A DNA stretch of 64,000 nt from Mansonella perstans (lineage: Eukaryota; Nematoda; Chromadorea; Rhabditida; Onchocercidae): positions 124,001-188,000 of the forward strand of contig JBAMDO010000023.1 of assembly GCA_037074765.1 (NCBI GenBank), read 5' to 3'. How positions within the stretch are numbered: position 1 is the first letter of the stretch; every line of letters starts with the position of its first letter. The translations under genes and the position numbers were made by a program. This document shows positions 43,395 through 57,108 of this stretch, piece by piece. Below the pieces are notes generated by a model. It worked only from the letters and a program-made list of their open reading frames with translations. It ran no database searches and had not been told where the DNA came from.

Positions 43395-46300
43395 TCAACG
43401 GGAATTAATAAATTAATTAAGTAATACATTATCATGAAGTTATAAGACATGCTATCAATCTGAAAGTTAAAAAATAAAAGTTTTAAACATGATCCAATTC
43501 ATGAAAATTAATTGATATTTATTGACATCAGCATTTTTCGATTTAATAAAGGAATTTAAGCGATTTTATCACTAAGGATAACTTCCCATTGCTTCAATGG
43601 CGGGTGGGAATATGTTGGAGATAATGATACTTTGAAAGTAATTCTTTTTTGATTTAAAGATATTTTCGAATGCTTAGAAGAAGAAGTGGTTGGGAAAGTT
43701 TTTCAAGCCATGATTAATGAATTGAAGTGCTAAAGTAAAGCGATGATAGTGTTCCGTACTGAGAGATTTGTTGAATTACTGGCAAAATACTTCAACAAAA
43801 AGTGAGAATTTAAGAACAGCTTTATACCATTTATCAATGAATCACTTCTTTTTTTTCGAAAATAAAAATTGTCTTTTCTTAAGACAATAAAGGTCATTAA
43901 TTAATTTGACTATAAAATTAAAATGATAAACAACTGATAAATTATCCGCGATGAAATCGCTTTATGCTACAACATAAGTAATATTTTAGTAAAGAGCAAT
44001 TAAACATCAAAGAAAAGTGTCTTATTACTTTATATTCAACTATGAAATCGTATAATATTACAATGTTGTTCTTATTCCCTAGGATCGCAAAAAAATTATC
44101 CATAAGACAGCACAAACTAAACAACCAACAGAACGAGTAGTTCCAACAGAGCTCGACAATTTAACTAAATCTCGAACTTATATTAGCACAAATTAAGCTT
44201 ATGCTATAATAATAAAAATATCGGCGATGAAATCTCTTCATGCTACAACGTTTTTAGCTCATTGAAAAAAAAAAAAAAAACAAAAGATAAATGGTGAATT
44301 TAATTGTGAACATTTAATTATGTAACCATTTCAAAACGGATTGGATGAAAATTAATTGTCAAATGGAAAATTTCAGTAACGGAAAGTGTACATCATTTAA
44401 GATTCAACAAAGCAGAATGTACCAGGTAGAACGGATCAGAAGTAATTATTGGAAAGATTTGAGGAAAGTTGTTGTATGCTTAAAACTTCGGTGAAGTTAA
44501 ACTAAATTTCTGATGTAGAAAAAAGTTTGCGTTTTATATTTCATTTTCTTATTCCTGATTGCTTGAAAAAAAACAAACAAGCAAACCCGCTTTCGTTATG
44601 AGCAGTTGCTCTATTTTATGCACTATAGAATTAACTTTTGAAAATCGTAAATATTAGAAAAGTAATTATAAGTAAGTATATCCATACATAAAGTGTGAAT
44701 GTAAGATTTGTAAACGTGAAACACTAATACCAGGAATTGTATTGCTGCTATGAAATTTTTACAACTTGCTAATTTTTATTTTATTAAGCAATTCCAGAGC
44801 TTTTAATCTTTAAATTTTTGGAATAAAAAAAAGTGAATTTTTATTCATGAGAACAAGTAAATGTATTAAGTGACATATAAAAGCTGATCTTCAAGGTTGT
44901 GTCAACAAACAAATGCTTGCATTACACAAGTAAAGTTACTATTATTTAATATCACAAATTAAGATTTTCAAATATGTTTTTTAGGATAAGGAGATTTTTA
45001 CAATTTAAATAAATGAACAATTCAATTTTTTATAGATTATTGATCAGTTTATTATGTGAAAAAGCCGCAGCTAGTTTTGTAAATAAGAAAGATGAGTAAA
45101 ATTTCTGGAAAAACAGAAAAAAATTAAATATTTTAAAGCATCCAATGCATTGAAATATTTTTAGAAAAAATGAATGAATAAGCATTTTAAAAATTAAAAC
45201 TTCTAGAAAAAGAGATAGAGATTGAGATAAAAATTAAAACTTCTAGAAAAAGAGATAGAGAATAGAGATAGATCAATGAAAATAGATGTAAGAGAACAGA
45301 TGTATCGGATATTGAGGAATCATTGAGGAATGATTAGTTCCAACTGTTCCTAAAACTTTTTCCGAAATCTTCAACGATCCAACGATGTATTTTTTTTTTT
45401 TTTCTGATTTATTTCTCTTTCTTTTCCGGCTATCTCTAGAACTGTCTTTTTCAAATATGTTTTCAAAATTAGTTTAATTGCTTTTATGTTTTGGGTGCTA
45501 AACAACAACAAATAGATATTGTGCTCATTTTTCCTCTTCCGAAAGCGCTTATTTATGAAATGAACTGACAGCTAAAATGAAGAGGGAGAAAGAGAGAGGG
45601 AGAAATAGAAAGAGAAAAGGATGAATAATTTCGTATTTTGATAGCAATGAAAATGACAAATTTGATAAATTTCATTTAAAAATAAATTTTTAAATTTCAT
45701 TTTCAAAATTTACAACAAACACTATTGATTTTCCCATTATTGTTTTTCTTTCCTCATTTCTCCCCGGCTGTATCACTTATTTTTTTTTCTCAGAAGGATC
45801 GAAAAAAAGAAAATGCGGCGGTATGCACAAAAATCGTCGATTCATATAATGTTTTATGATTTATCATTGTTTATTGGTTTCTGCTTTATTATTAATTTTA
45901 ATTTTCATTGTTTTTCACGAATTTTTATTGTTAGCAATTCCTTCTCCTGCTAATTCAAAAGTTTTTATGATAATGAGTAGAAAGATTGTCGCAGAAAGTG
46001 ACGACCAAATAGTCTAAATAATATAAGGATTTAGTCAGTTAAAAAATTATTTTTTCAACATTATGCGATGTTTGCTAAGCATAACCATTGTATATCTCTG
46101 GTCATTTGAAAAATATTTCTACTCTTCATAGTAATGTTATAATAAATCCCAGAAAGGATACTTTTCTGGAATTTTTTAGGCAATACAAAAAGGTTACTCA
46201 TATTTTGCTTTAATAAGCCTGCATTATGTGGTTTATCTTCATAAATTAGAACTAAAAAAAGTAAATTAAAATTTCATTGAAGTCTGAAGATATGATCAAA

Positions 46301-48764
46301 TTAAAAAGCAAACCTGAAAGAATGATCAAATCGAATATACATAGTAATATCATAATAAAACAATCAAGAATGATAACCATAATGAACTGAAAGAATGGCA
46401 ATATTTGTTGCAAATGTAAGATTATTTGCCTGTTAAAAATTCTTAGTACTAAAAAAAAATTTGAAAAAAGCTCTTAACATTCAATCTTAATCATCATAAA
46501 CCAGAACTAAAAACTTCGTCCTAAATAATGATCTTTTTCAAAGTTTCAAATTTTACACTCAAAATCCAGTTTCTTCATTAATATTTTATGCAAGAATTTT
46601 TGCACTTTCAAAGAGGCTAAATTTATTGTTGAGAAAATTAATGTATAACAAAAGCTTTGAAAAAGTTTAAATAAAATTTTTGGAAAAACTTGAAAAATTC
46701 AAATCAATTTTGTAAATTTACTGAAAGACAGGAAGTTAAGTAGTTATTAACCTTTTCTGATAGTCGATGATTTGCAACACCTTTCATTGAGCTTTGTGCT
46801 TTAATTGAGCAGCAAATTTTTTTAGTTGCATTTTAAGATTTGTTGACATAATTTGTTTGCAGGAAATATTAAACTTACATTTTATTTTCCGCGAAAAATT
46901 TACACTTACTGTGAATTATCAAAAGTTACTCGGATATAGACGTAGACAGTACTAAATGTTGCATACTTTTTCCAGAAGAAAGTCTTCTAAAAATATATTT
47001 TAATTAATGCACCTTTAAAACAACACTGTTACTTTTAAAAGCTTACAATAAGCCATTTGAATAATATAATACCTTACGGTTGACACTGCGCAAAAATTTA
47101 TCATCAATTTTTTTCAAATTTCAAAACTTTGCAAATTGATACCGATAAAGATTTTAAGCATCTATAGATAAATCTATCTGGCTCATTTACCTTCTTGTTT
47201 AAGTAGCACATTACTTTAAAACAACTAATGGCCTTTCAGCAATCTTGACCGTAAGTATTTCTTCAAATGGTTTCCACTAGATAAGTAGCAATTATCAACT
47301 TCATAAACTAATTTTATTATCAGTGATCAATGCCACTTACATTTTCTAGCATCTGTTATCAATATACAAGTGATTTTATTGCAACAACAAATTTGTTTTT
47401 CTTTTAATGATTCTTGCCATTTGCACATTTCGATTGTTTAAATTAAAATTTTTTTGCTACAAACTCTAAGATTTATGAGCTATTTTAAATGATCGTACAA
47501 ATGAATCAGTATTCGCTCAACCAAACATCAAATGTAAAATGACCCGATCAAGGTTTCGATTGAAAGTATCAAATATAAATTCAATCCGATAAAGTTATCG
47601 AATTGAAAACATCAAATTTAAATTGATCCGATCAAGATATTAATGGAACTGATAAACTATTGGGAATAATTTTAAATAAGAGAAGTATTAAAGTGATAAA
47701 TTATCAACAAACGATAATATATTGCAAGAGCCCGAAGTTTTTCTTCCCTATCCAAACTTTCGCCACTATATGTGTTCTTTTACACGTAGAGTTGATTAAT
47801 TAGTGAGATGTGGACGCATGAAATGCATATCGGATTTCACAAAAAAAATTATTTAGTGCTATTCTAACAACTTAGCTTCTATCTGCTATCATCAAATAAA
47901 AAAAGTCTATTTGTTTTATCGAGTGAAAAATTGAAAAATTGAAATCATTTTATCCAGTGAAAAATTTAAAGTCTGTATAATCAATTAGCTACTGAACAAA
48001 TGAGTGTCAAATGTAAACAACTGATATGGAAATTTTTATTTGATGCAACCAATAAATTAAATTACATTAAGCAAATATGATTCTAAATTATAATTTCAGT
48101 AATTATTATTAGGTTAATACTATAAAAGTTGAAAGTATAAAATGTCAACTTTGGTGCAATATTCAATCAAATCATTTGTTATTTCAAACAATCTTTTAAC
48201 TAAAAATGAAATAGTGTTGTACATACAATTAATTAATTATCGCATTCACTTAAGCTTCTAGACTTTTTTAAGAGACACTGAAAAAATTTTACTTCAATTT
48301 ACTTTTGCCAAGATATCCATATTAATTTTTTTATTCAATTACCTATATGTATTTCCAACAAATTAATTGGCACTTCTAAAACGAATACAATTGAAGTGAT
48401 AAAAAATTTCAAAAAAAAAAAAATAATAAAATTAAAAAAAAGTGTCAAATGGCGAAACTTTTGCAAAATATGTACAAATGAGATGATTTAAATGAATGAC
48501 TCATTAAATAATTCAACTTAAAAAATTTAAGAAGCATGCATTTTATCATTGTAATATTTGGGAGCAAATGATAATTATGCTAATGAATTTGTTGAAAATT
48601 GTTTACAAATATGAATGACATTTCTTAAAAAGTACTGTTTACATGCAACGACATTCAAATTTAATTTGCAAAATAAGTTTACCTTTTGTTTTCACAGGAA
48701 AGAAACGACATCAAAGCATAATTTAAAGAGGTATTTTAAATCATTCATCAAAAATTTGAGTAAT
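43395..48764. other. 5.4-kb gene-poor stretch
   Basis: Between the start of the WPPP-repeat gene and the end of the PDZ gene, both on the minus strand. No supported exon. It holds a 40-bp tandem duplication (45189-45262) and two diverged copies of a GCGATGAAATC(G/T)CTT(T/C)ATGC-like phrase near 43948 and 44225. Confidence 0.55.
45189..45262. repeat. 40-bp tandem duplication
   Basis: AAAAATTAAAACTTCTAGAA plus AAAGAGATAGAGA occurs at 45189 and again at 45229 with no mismatch over about 33 bases. Confidence 0.9.
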
Positions 48765-51700
48765 TCAAGGCAAAACCCCCAATGATCGCAGTTCATCTTG
48801 CTGTCGTTGCAAGAATGCCTGGTTGGCTTCCAAACGAGCTTTGCGCTCTTTATTTAAATCCACTTCTTCGCTGCAAAAAAAAGGTTAAAATTCAATAAAT
48901 TTCTTTTTTAAAAATATTTCATTCCCTCCATTCCCAAAAAAAAAAACTTTTGACAAGGTTTTACATTAATGAAATTATTATTGAACTAAAGTAAGGAAGT
49001 TAATGGTAAGGAAATTCAATTCTTTTTTATAGCAACTACTGTATCACTATGCCTTGGAAACTTTCTGTTTCCAAGTTTTAGATTTATAATTGACTTTTTG
49101 ACGAGTTTGTAGCTTCTGAAAATAAAACAATAAATGACTGTATCAGAGGTTGATTGATTGGTTAGATCAAATATCTGATAAATGTGACATGGACTTTTAT
49201 TTATCACGAGTGGTAAATTATTTAAAGCATGAATGTTACTTCTTGTTTATTTTTGAAAATGGAAGATAAGTCTTTCGCAAGGCTTCTTTCTTCGCAATGT
49301 ACAGAGATGCGCCGTTCATGTCATTCTGAAAAATTGAAATTTTCAGTGAAAATTTCATTTTTTAGTTACTCACTACTGAATGAAGTTTACTTTTGATGAT
49401 TGACTAAAAGCACAATTTTTCCTGTTGGTATCTTAGACAAAAAATAAAATTCCAATTCAGTGAGAAAAGAAGTTTTGAAGTTTAAGCTTTTTTTTGAACA
49501 ATAATAGCAGTTAACTGGCATAATTGAAATTCAAAAAAAAAGTGCCAAATTAATACGACATTTGAAATATATAATTAGATTTGAAATATTCACGCTTATT
49601 TATCATTAGCTTATTGCTTTTCAATAATTTCAAAAATTTTAATTTATTTTTCGAGTTTATGAAAAAAGTGCCAATAAAATAAAATACAAGGTGAAGACAA
49701 ATGAAGGAAGATGTAGGGTGTATTTTTAAAAAAAAAAGAAATTCATGCTTGAATGATTTTTATCCAATTCAAAGTTGTTGCATTGTTGTTGATAAGAATA
49801 AAATTAGAAAAAATTCACTACCTTCGAGGTATTATCGGTTGTTTTATTACGTACGGAATTGCCCACAGTTTTATTACTCTCAACTTTTGGATGTTTATTT
49901 TTGGATTTTAATGATGGTGTCCTGGTAATAATCGGAATGTGTGATTGAAATTTTGGACTCCATTTTGGGCTTCTGTAATTACTTGAAAAAAACTCATTTA
50001 AAATTGAACATTACACAGAAATTTGGCAAATCTTGATAGAAATTTGATTAAACAGTGATCCTAAATAATTTTTATAATGGAATGCAATTAAATGTCAAGA
50101 AAAATGTCACCTTTGTGGTATATTATTTCTGCTGTTTCCTTCATCTTTTAAATCATCGACAGTAGTACCAATCATTTTTTTCACTTCCTTTCCCGCAATA
50201 ACTTCATTATTCCCGTAATTATCGGATAGTTTTCTTAATTGACTACGTTTTGGTGATGTTTGACTATTCTCATTTTCAATTACATCACCATTAATTGTCT
50301 TCCGTAGAATCACTGGAGTACTACTTCCCATTATATGCTTCCTATTTAATTCATTCATCTTTGTTTGATTTGATGCTATTGATGAAGGTATTACTACATC
50401 TGCAGCTTGTTCCGAATTGCTTAAAAATCGGATATCTGTGCTGAATTTACTGGATTTGCTTTCAGTAATATCTGTTCTATTGGACAGATGATGATCGTCT
50501 GATGTTTCATTCTTGACGACTGTACGATGGGGAGTGCATCGTTCTACATTAGCTATATTTGAATTATTATCTGGTAAAGTATCTTTTTCAATATGACCTG
50601 CACCAATAGCTGCACTGTTTGATGCAACTATTGTTGATGGTATTTTAATCGATGCACCATTGTTGATTTCAGAATTAATTTGATGCAAATTATTTTCCAT
50701 ATCATCAAATGTACCATTACAGCTTGGTAAATTAATCGTTTCTTCATCAGTTTGCTGATAACTATCATCATCTCCTTGATCTCCTTGTTCCTCTTCAAAT
50801 TCAATCACAATTGAACCACGTTTTGGTTCAATTGATTCGCGCAATTCCACTGAGTTTTGTTTGATACCATCCTTGATTTTTGCATTTGAATAAATGAACT
50901 GCGATCGTTGCTAAAATTAGATTTGATGTACGGAATAAGAAAAAAAGACGAATGGGAGAGTAGTTCACCCAGATCATAACTTCCGAGAATTGAATAGATC
51001 TTCAAAATAATAATAATAGTGTCACATTAAACAAGTAATATTACGTTCTTTCAAGAGAACCTATGTACAATGCAGATAGAAAGGGTCACGAAATCTTATC
51101 ATATTACATAATCCGGTTTGTATAAGAGTTTATATCACATCACGAAATTCGGTTTACATTAGAGGCTGTATCATATCACAAAATCCGATTTATATTAAAG
51201 GCCATAAATTCATCGCTTTCATCTTTCCGCATTTCAAGCATTTACAAACTGATAAAAGAAATCCTATCGTGTTATGATATCTCCCATAGAAAAATAATAA
51301 ATTTTTTTTTATTAATTCTTGATCTATTCTTTAAGTTTCCATTAAAATTTTTATTTCATTATCACAAAAATTTACTTCAACAAGTTTTGAAAATCTGTTA
51401 CAACTAACTTTATCAACTTTCTGGCTTTCCTCTGATATTAACAAAAGAGAAGGATGCTCGATGCATGGTGATGGGATTTGCGGCGTTAGCTGTTGTCGTG
51501 ATATGTCTGATCGTGCAGACGTATAATTTGGTTTTGAATAAGCTTCAGAAATTACAGCAGAGGGTGCATTTTGTGATTCGGGAGATATTTCATTCGAAGA
51601 AGTTCGAAGACTTCTCACAACTGGGAATGGATCGCTGATTACTATAGTTTCTTCACAGATAAATGATTCCGTCATAGCTGGCCCAAATTTATTCTTTTCC

Positions 51701-54700
51701 GTCAAGTCCGAATTTAGGCTAGATGGTGATAAAGTTACGGGAGTCTCAGGAGTCGATGGCACTTCTTCTCTAATGGTATTTATGACGGTTTGCCGCGGAA
51801 GTTGGTATTTCTGTTTGGACATGAAGCTTCCGCCACTTACAGCCTTATGGGACCTTAATTTAAAAAAAAATAAGAAAAACGAAATCATTTTGTTGTTTTT
51901 CCGATTCAGTAAGTTATTGACTTTTTCACGATGGGTGAATTTTGTTTCAAAAAGGATGAAATTTTTCAAAAACAAACATTTGCGCTTTTTGCAACCGTAG
52001 CGCCAAATCGGAAGTTGAGTAACTTTTACAGAGCGTGGAATATTGCTGACTGAGATTTAATGAGTTATTGATATGTGTCGATGCTTCTGGACAATCTGGT
52101 TGAATAGGATTATGAAGTATGGCTCTCTCTAATTCTAAGCGAATCTGCAAAAATCGTTTCTCAAATCTTTTATGAAATTTGACAAAAAAAGCTAATCAAA
52201 ATTACATCAAAAAATTCAATATCGGAAATTATGAAATTAGTTTTTGGTAAATCCTGCTCAAATTCAATTTTGATAGTCATCATTTTTGCTTAATTTTAAT
52301 CATATATTCTGCATCAAGTGGGATTCATAATCTTAGAAGAAAGTAAAACTCGATATGGTAGACCATACTTTATAGGTTGAGGCACAGCTAAGAATTGTTA
52401 ACGCATCGCTGATTGGCATATTTTCAAAAGCTATAGTTAATTCTTTTATTTTGTCACCTGAAGGAAATCATTATTGTACATGTGGGAAGTTCAAAAAAGA
52501 AGTTTTAGAAATTTAAACATTTAAATAATCAATTGCTGCGGAAATATTTGCTCATCGATCTCCTGCAAAATAATGGATTGCAAAATAATGATTTGAATTG
52601 TTTAAAATTTATAATTATCTCAGCTATGCGATTACTTGTTAAGAGTTACCAATGCTTAGAAGTTTTCAAATAAAATTAACGTTGGAATTCTTATTTCATC
52701 ATTCTTTTTATCATAAAAAAACTCACCAACAAAAATATTTCCGGAACGATCAGCGGGACCATTAGGCTCAACATAGCTAACACATATACCATCCGATCTC
52801 TGGGCTATTTGAAAACCCAGTGGACTGGTATCTTTTTCAAGCAAGTTACGAATAACTTCTTCCAGCTAAAATAATTTTAAAAAAAAATGGACAATTAATA
52901 TCGTAAAGTTAGCACTGAATGATATCATCAAAATTTGATATTACCTAAAAAAATTAGATTAAAATTTCATTACGATATTCATAGAATCGTTGGTTTCGGA
53001 ATCACTAGGCATAAGCTGAGATCCTGAACATCGCTGTTGCTGTTTTTGTTGTTGTTGCCTCGATTGAATTTTTGTAGTATCATTTGTATCATCATCATAT
53101 TTGCATGTCAACGAGCTACATGATGTCATCTAAATATGAAATAATTTGAAAAAATGCGACAGCGAAATAATGTCCTACTTGATCAACTAAATATTTCCAT
53201 CTTTTTTTTCTAAAATCTATTAATTGCTTTTCTTTTTTTTGATTTTATACAAATCTATAAAATGAATCACATTTTACAAGTGATCCATTCTAACCTTATC
53301 GAGAAATGATGGTAATATGATCGCTTCAACTTGTTTATGTTCCCTCTCCCTCATTCGTTCACTGTGAACAGTCTTGCCCGATTTACTACTTTCAATTGAA
53401 GTTAGACAATCTGCAATTTCATTATTTCAATTTTATGCTTAAAATGTGTCTTTCAAAAATGAATCAAATTGCTCTAACATTTAACGTTTCCTCATTTCAT
53501 TTTAAAATTGCATGTGTTTGAGAAATACAAATTTTTATGGTTTTATCTTATCAACATTTATGAGTAAATAAAAAAATTAAAAATTTTTAAAATTATTGTA
53601 TATCATAAAATGATCAAACAAATGTGGATGTTTTTTTCCTTCTTTCTTTTCCTGTGATAGACATTTGTATCGGCTAAATTATTCGCACAATTCTTACACA
53701 CTTCATTGAATTTAATGATGATAAAATGGCGTTGAAAGTTCATTGACCTTATTTTAATTTGGATGTAATGTTTCATATCACATCACCAAATATTTCAAAC
53801 AACTTTTCTCAGATTAAACAAACTCTTCATAAATGTATTGCATTCATTTCGTCGGGAAAAAAAAAAGACGTTGAATTATTAGAACTTTTAAAATTCTATC
53901 ATTTAGATTTTTCTCATTTATTACTTATTTTTTTTTTTTTTATTAAAGATGAGGACTGTGAAGGAATGAATGTAAAAGTAAGATTAATGTATAATTCAAA
54001 TTTTTACCCACAAAATTGATGAAATTATTACTAATCAATCATTAATCATAGAATGCCAGTAAAAATGTACATGAGAATTTTAACGAAAGCACACTTCGAT
54101 GATAGTATAGTGCATCCTCTTGTTCGTCTTAATTTCAATTGAATTTTTATGATAATCAATTGATTTCAATAAAACGATTGCAAAATGAAAAAGTTTCGTT
54201 ATAAGAACAAATTTTTCTTGTCACGTAAAATTAAGGAAATGAATTTGTACAAATCTTTCATGTATTGATGTCTATCCTGAAAATTGTTGTTTATCACATT
54301 ACATATTTTATTAGATCCATTGCAAATTGCAATTCCGAAATGGATTCATTGTAATTAAATTTTTTCCGCCAAAATTTTCTTAGTTCTTTTTGTCACTCAT
54401 TGCTTTAATCAAATTACTTTCTTTTGAAGTCTCTATTTAAATAAAGAGACATCTGTTATTTAGTTGGAATGGTGAATGATTGTGAAAACCGGAAAAAACG
54501 TAAAAAACTGAAATTTGCTTAAAAAACTTTAAGAAAAAGACGAAATGTGAAAGAAGTTAATTTAATTATAATAATGACTGAATGAAAGTTAATGGAGAAA
54601 AATAAAGTTGAATAATAAATGAAAATAAAGGGCCGGAGGGCTTTAAATCTAGGCACATAAATGAAATTTTACTTTTACAGAAACAAATTGATCAAATCTA

Positions 54701-57093
54701 AAGGACGCAAAATATTATTTACTTTCATTCGATTTATGACAAATTAAAAAATATACATATAAATTGTATTTACATTCTAAAATTTGATTTTCTCCATGTT
54801 GGAAGAGAGCACTGAAAGGAAATGGAATTCATTCGAAAAAAATTCGCATCAGCAAATCATTTTTCAACGTTTTTTTCATATTGAATTAGAAAATTTCATT
54901 TAATTTCATTATTTAAGTTAATTTTTTATTTCATTTCTTTTTTCGAAGAAAAAAAAGGAATAAATGCACTGGCACTCAGTGAGGAATATATTACGCAGAC
55001 AAAATGAAAGGATATTACTTCAAAATGATATTTCATTCACTTACTGTAATTATTACTGTTACTTATTGAGGTTTCAAACAAAAATGAAAATCTTATATTT
55101 GTCTGCTAAAATTTCGAGAAATAATTTTAACAAGGAAGCGAGGAAATTTCATTTCATTTAAATTTCTTTTCCATAGCAATGCATTTGGGCAACATATGGG
55201 ATTAGCAAATAACTAACTGCTAATTTACAAATCATAGATTGTATTTCAAATTTGGTTTTATTGATTTTATGGTTAAGTACTGAAGCTAACACAATATTTA
55301 ACGTATTAAATATGATATTTAACAAATGGGAAATGGTCATTGTGACAACGTGTCATCATGTTTTGCAATTTTTGTATTACAAAAGAAAATTGTTTATTTA
55401 AATTTATTTAAAAATTTCCAAACAATATTCAAGGAAAAAAAATAAATTTTTGAATTTTTCAGAATTAAAATTGGCTATTTATGCATGAAATTAAGCAAAT
55501 CGAATAAAGAAACTATTATTTTGTTTTGTATTGATCCGTTTTTTTGAAGAAATAATAATTAGCTAGCAATAAATCGAGCATCCCCAGAAAACAGGTTAGC
55601 ATTAAATGTTCTAAGCTTTAATCAAATAAAAGAGCTGAAATTGATTGCTAGGACATCAGTGTTTTAAATTTGAATCAAATTCAAAAAAAAATAACAAGAT
55701 TTCTATTTTGAATATAGCAATATTAAATAGCATGTTTTTTTTTAAAAAATGAAATAAAGCATTTTTCAATGAAATCTTTCTTTTTTCAATTTCAAAATTT
55801 TTTTAATTTTTGCATTTTGCCTTCTTACTGTGAAATGGAACTGTGTGAATCGTTCTCTCTTCTAATGCTTCTGATAACGATCATATGGCAATTGTGCCGT
55901 TCCGCTGAACTCAATTAAATTCACTTTTAATTTCAAATTATCATTTACTGCAGATCTACAGTGAAAGTTTACAAGTTATCATATTTTGCCAATAATTAAT
56001 GTAAAAATTAAATGATAATTGCAGATTCCACGTGAATTAATGATTTGAATTTAAAATTTTCTACGGTTTTTGAATTAAAAACCTTCAACTACGAAATGTA
56101 TTATAATAATTCAAAAGAAGAAAATTTTTTTCCAGCCGTTAAAATGATGCTTCTTAATTTGCAAACAAATATAAATTTTATTTTCTTATCTCTCGAAACA
56201 TGTTTAAAAACGTTCCACTGCTTTTTTAATAATATTCCTGAATTTCAATAAATTATTTAATTGAAAAATGAATAAAAAAAATTACTGAACGAAATTTTTA
56301 TTTCTTTTTTTCTGAAACAATTCTCAATTGAGTCAATTATTAATTAAAAATTTTTTCAAATAAAAAAATTTAAATAATTTTTAGTACATATGACTTGAAG
56401 TTTCAATTTATTTTCAAGGTTAAAAAAATGAATTTGTTCACTTTATATGTTCAAATGATTATTACATATCTTTAAATTCAATGAACCAGCTAGATTTGTT
56501 GAATCAAACTTTTTTGATTGTTAAATTTTAATTAAATTTAATTCAAGTCATATTGCGTACTGCAAAATAAAAAGTGCCGCATTCAAATCGAATTTAGAGA
56601 AATTTAATACAGAAATTTAAAAATTTCAAATTTAATAATGTTAAAAAAAATTCCGAAAATGCATTACATTTAAATTAATGACATGCAATCAATTTTTATA
56701 TTTGTCTTTTTTTTCGCATTTTTTCTTTTATCTAGTTTAGAGTAGAAAAATTCACTCAACTAGAGCTGAAAAACTCATTCAATGACACTAAGAATGCCAT
56801 TTTCTGAAAGAGTTGAAATTAATAATTTTTAAATTTCAAAAGCAACCAAATAAATTTGAATTTAATATCTCACTTTTATCAACTGTTCGATTTCGATAAA
56901 AGTACCATAACAGCATTGCGATACCAATAACTGTGAAAAATGTTGTAAATGATGTAACAAATATGATACCAGCAATTTGACCTGCTGTGAAGCAACTACG
57001 ATCCGCCAAAACAGCATCTGGTCCAATGGTCAGGAAAACTGATAGCAATATGAAGCAAGACCCAGTCTTGCTATTTTTCTTTCTACTCAACAT
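48765..57093 (-). CDS. Single-pass membrane protein with one cytoplasmic PDZ domain
   Basis: Predicted 835 residues from eleven phase-consistent exons: 56874-57093, 53295-53410, 52974-53129, 52727-52865, 52369-52457, 51978-52144, 51376-51853, 50111-50910, 49822-49972, 49240-49325, 48765-48870. Exon 1 encodes a signal peptide (CFILLSVFLTIGPDAVLA), an ectodomain of about ten residues (DRSCFTAGQ) and a membrane span (IAGIIFVTSFTTFFTVIGIA) followed by YFYRNR. The cytoplasmic part begins with a basic segment, then a Gln-rich patch, and one PDZ domain (about 165-250) with the carboxylate loop SPLGF and GPADRSGNIFVGDKI. About 550 residues of Ser/Asn-rich, probably disordered sequence follow, ending in a charged helix (ERKARLEANQAFLQRQQDEL) and RSLGVLP. 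A membrane-anchored scaffold that binds C-terminal peptides is the likely role. I could not assign an orthologue. Confidence 0.87.
51098..51205. repeat. 36-bp tandem repeat, three copies
   Basis: Units begin at 51098, 51134 and 51170, sharing ATCA(T/C)AT(C/T)AC then AA(A/T)(T/C)C(C/G)G(G/A)TTT. It lies in the PDZ-gene intron between exons 7 and 8. Confidence 0.85.
53411..56873 (-). other. Long first intron of the PDZ gene
   Basis: A 3.5-kb intron joins the signal/membrane exon to the rest, much longer than the other introns. The join keeps phase 1 (donor AAAA|GTGAGA, acceptor AAATTGCAG). No exon, RNA gene or conserved element was seen inside; the frames at 53759-54019 and 54964-55161 have no support. 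If an internal promoter exists, a soluble PDZ form could start here, but that is speculation. Confidence 0.6.
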
Positions 57094-57094
57094 T

Positions 57095-57108
57095 GCTGGT
57101 CAAAAACA
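57095..57108 (-). promoter_or_regulatory. Possible spliced-leader acceptor before the PDZ gene
   Basis: Minus-strand CTGTTTTTGACCAG ends two bases before the ATG at 57091-57093, and an in-frame TGA lies just upstream, so translation cannot start further 5' in this exon. This fits a very short trans-spliced leader. Confidence 0.45.

Noticed and set aside
43186..43398. Upstream in-frame Met (MIISVQK) as start of the WPPP-repeat protein
   Set aside because: It lies upstream of a TTATTTCAG acceptor; the ATG at 43375-43377 is the first Met after that acceptor.
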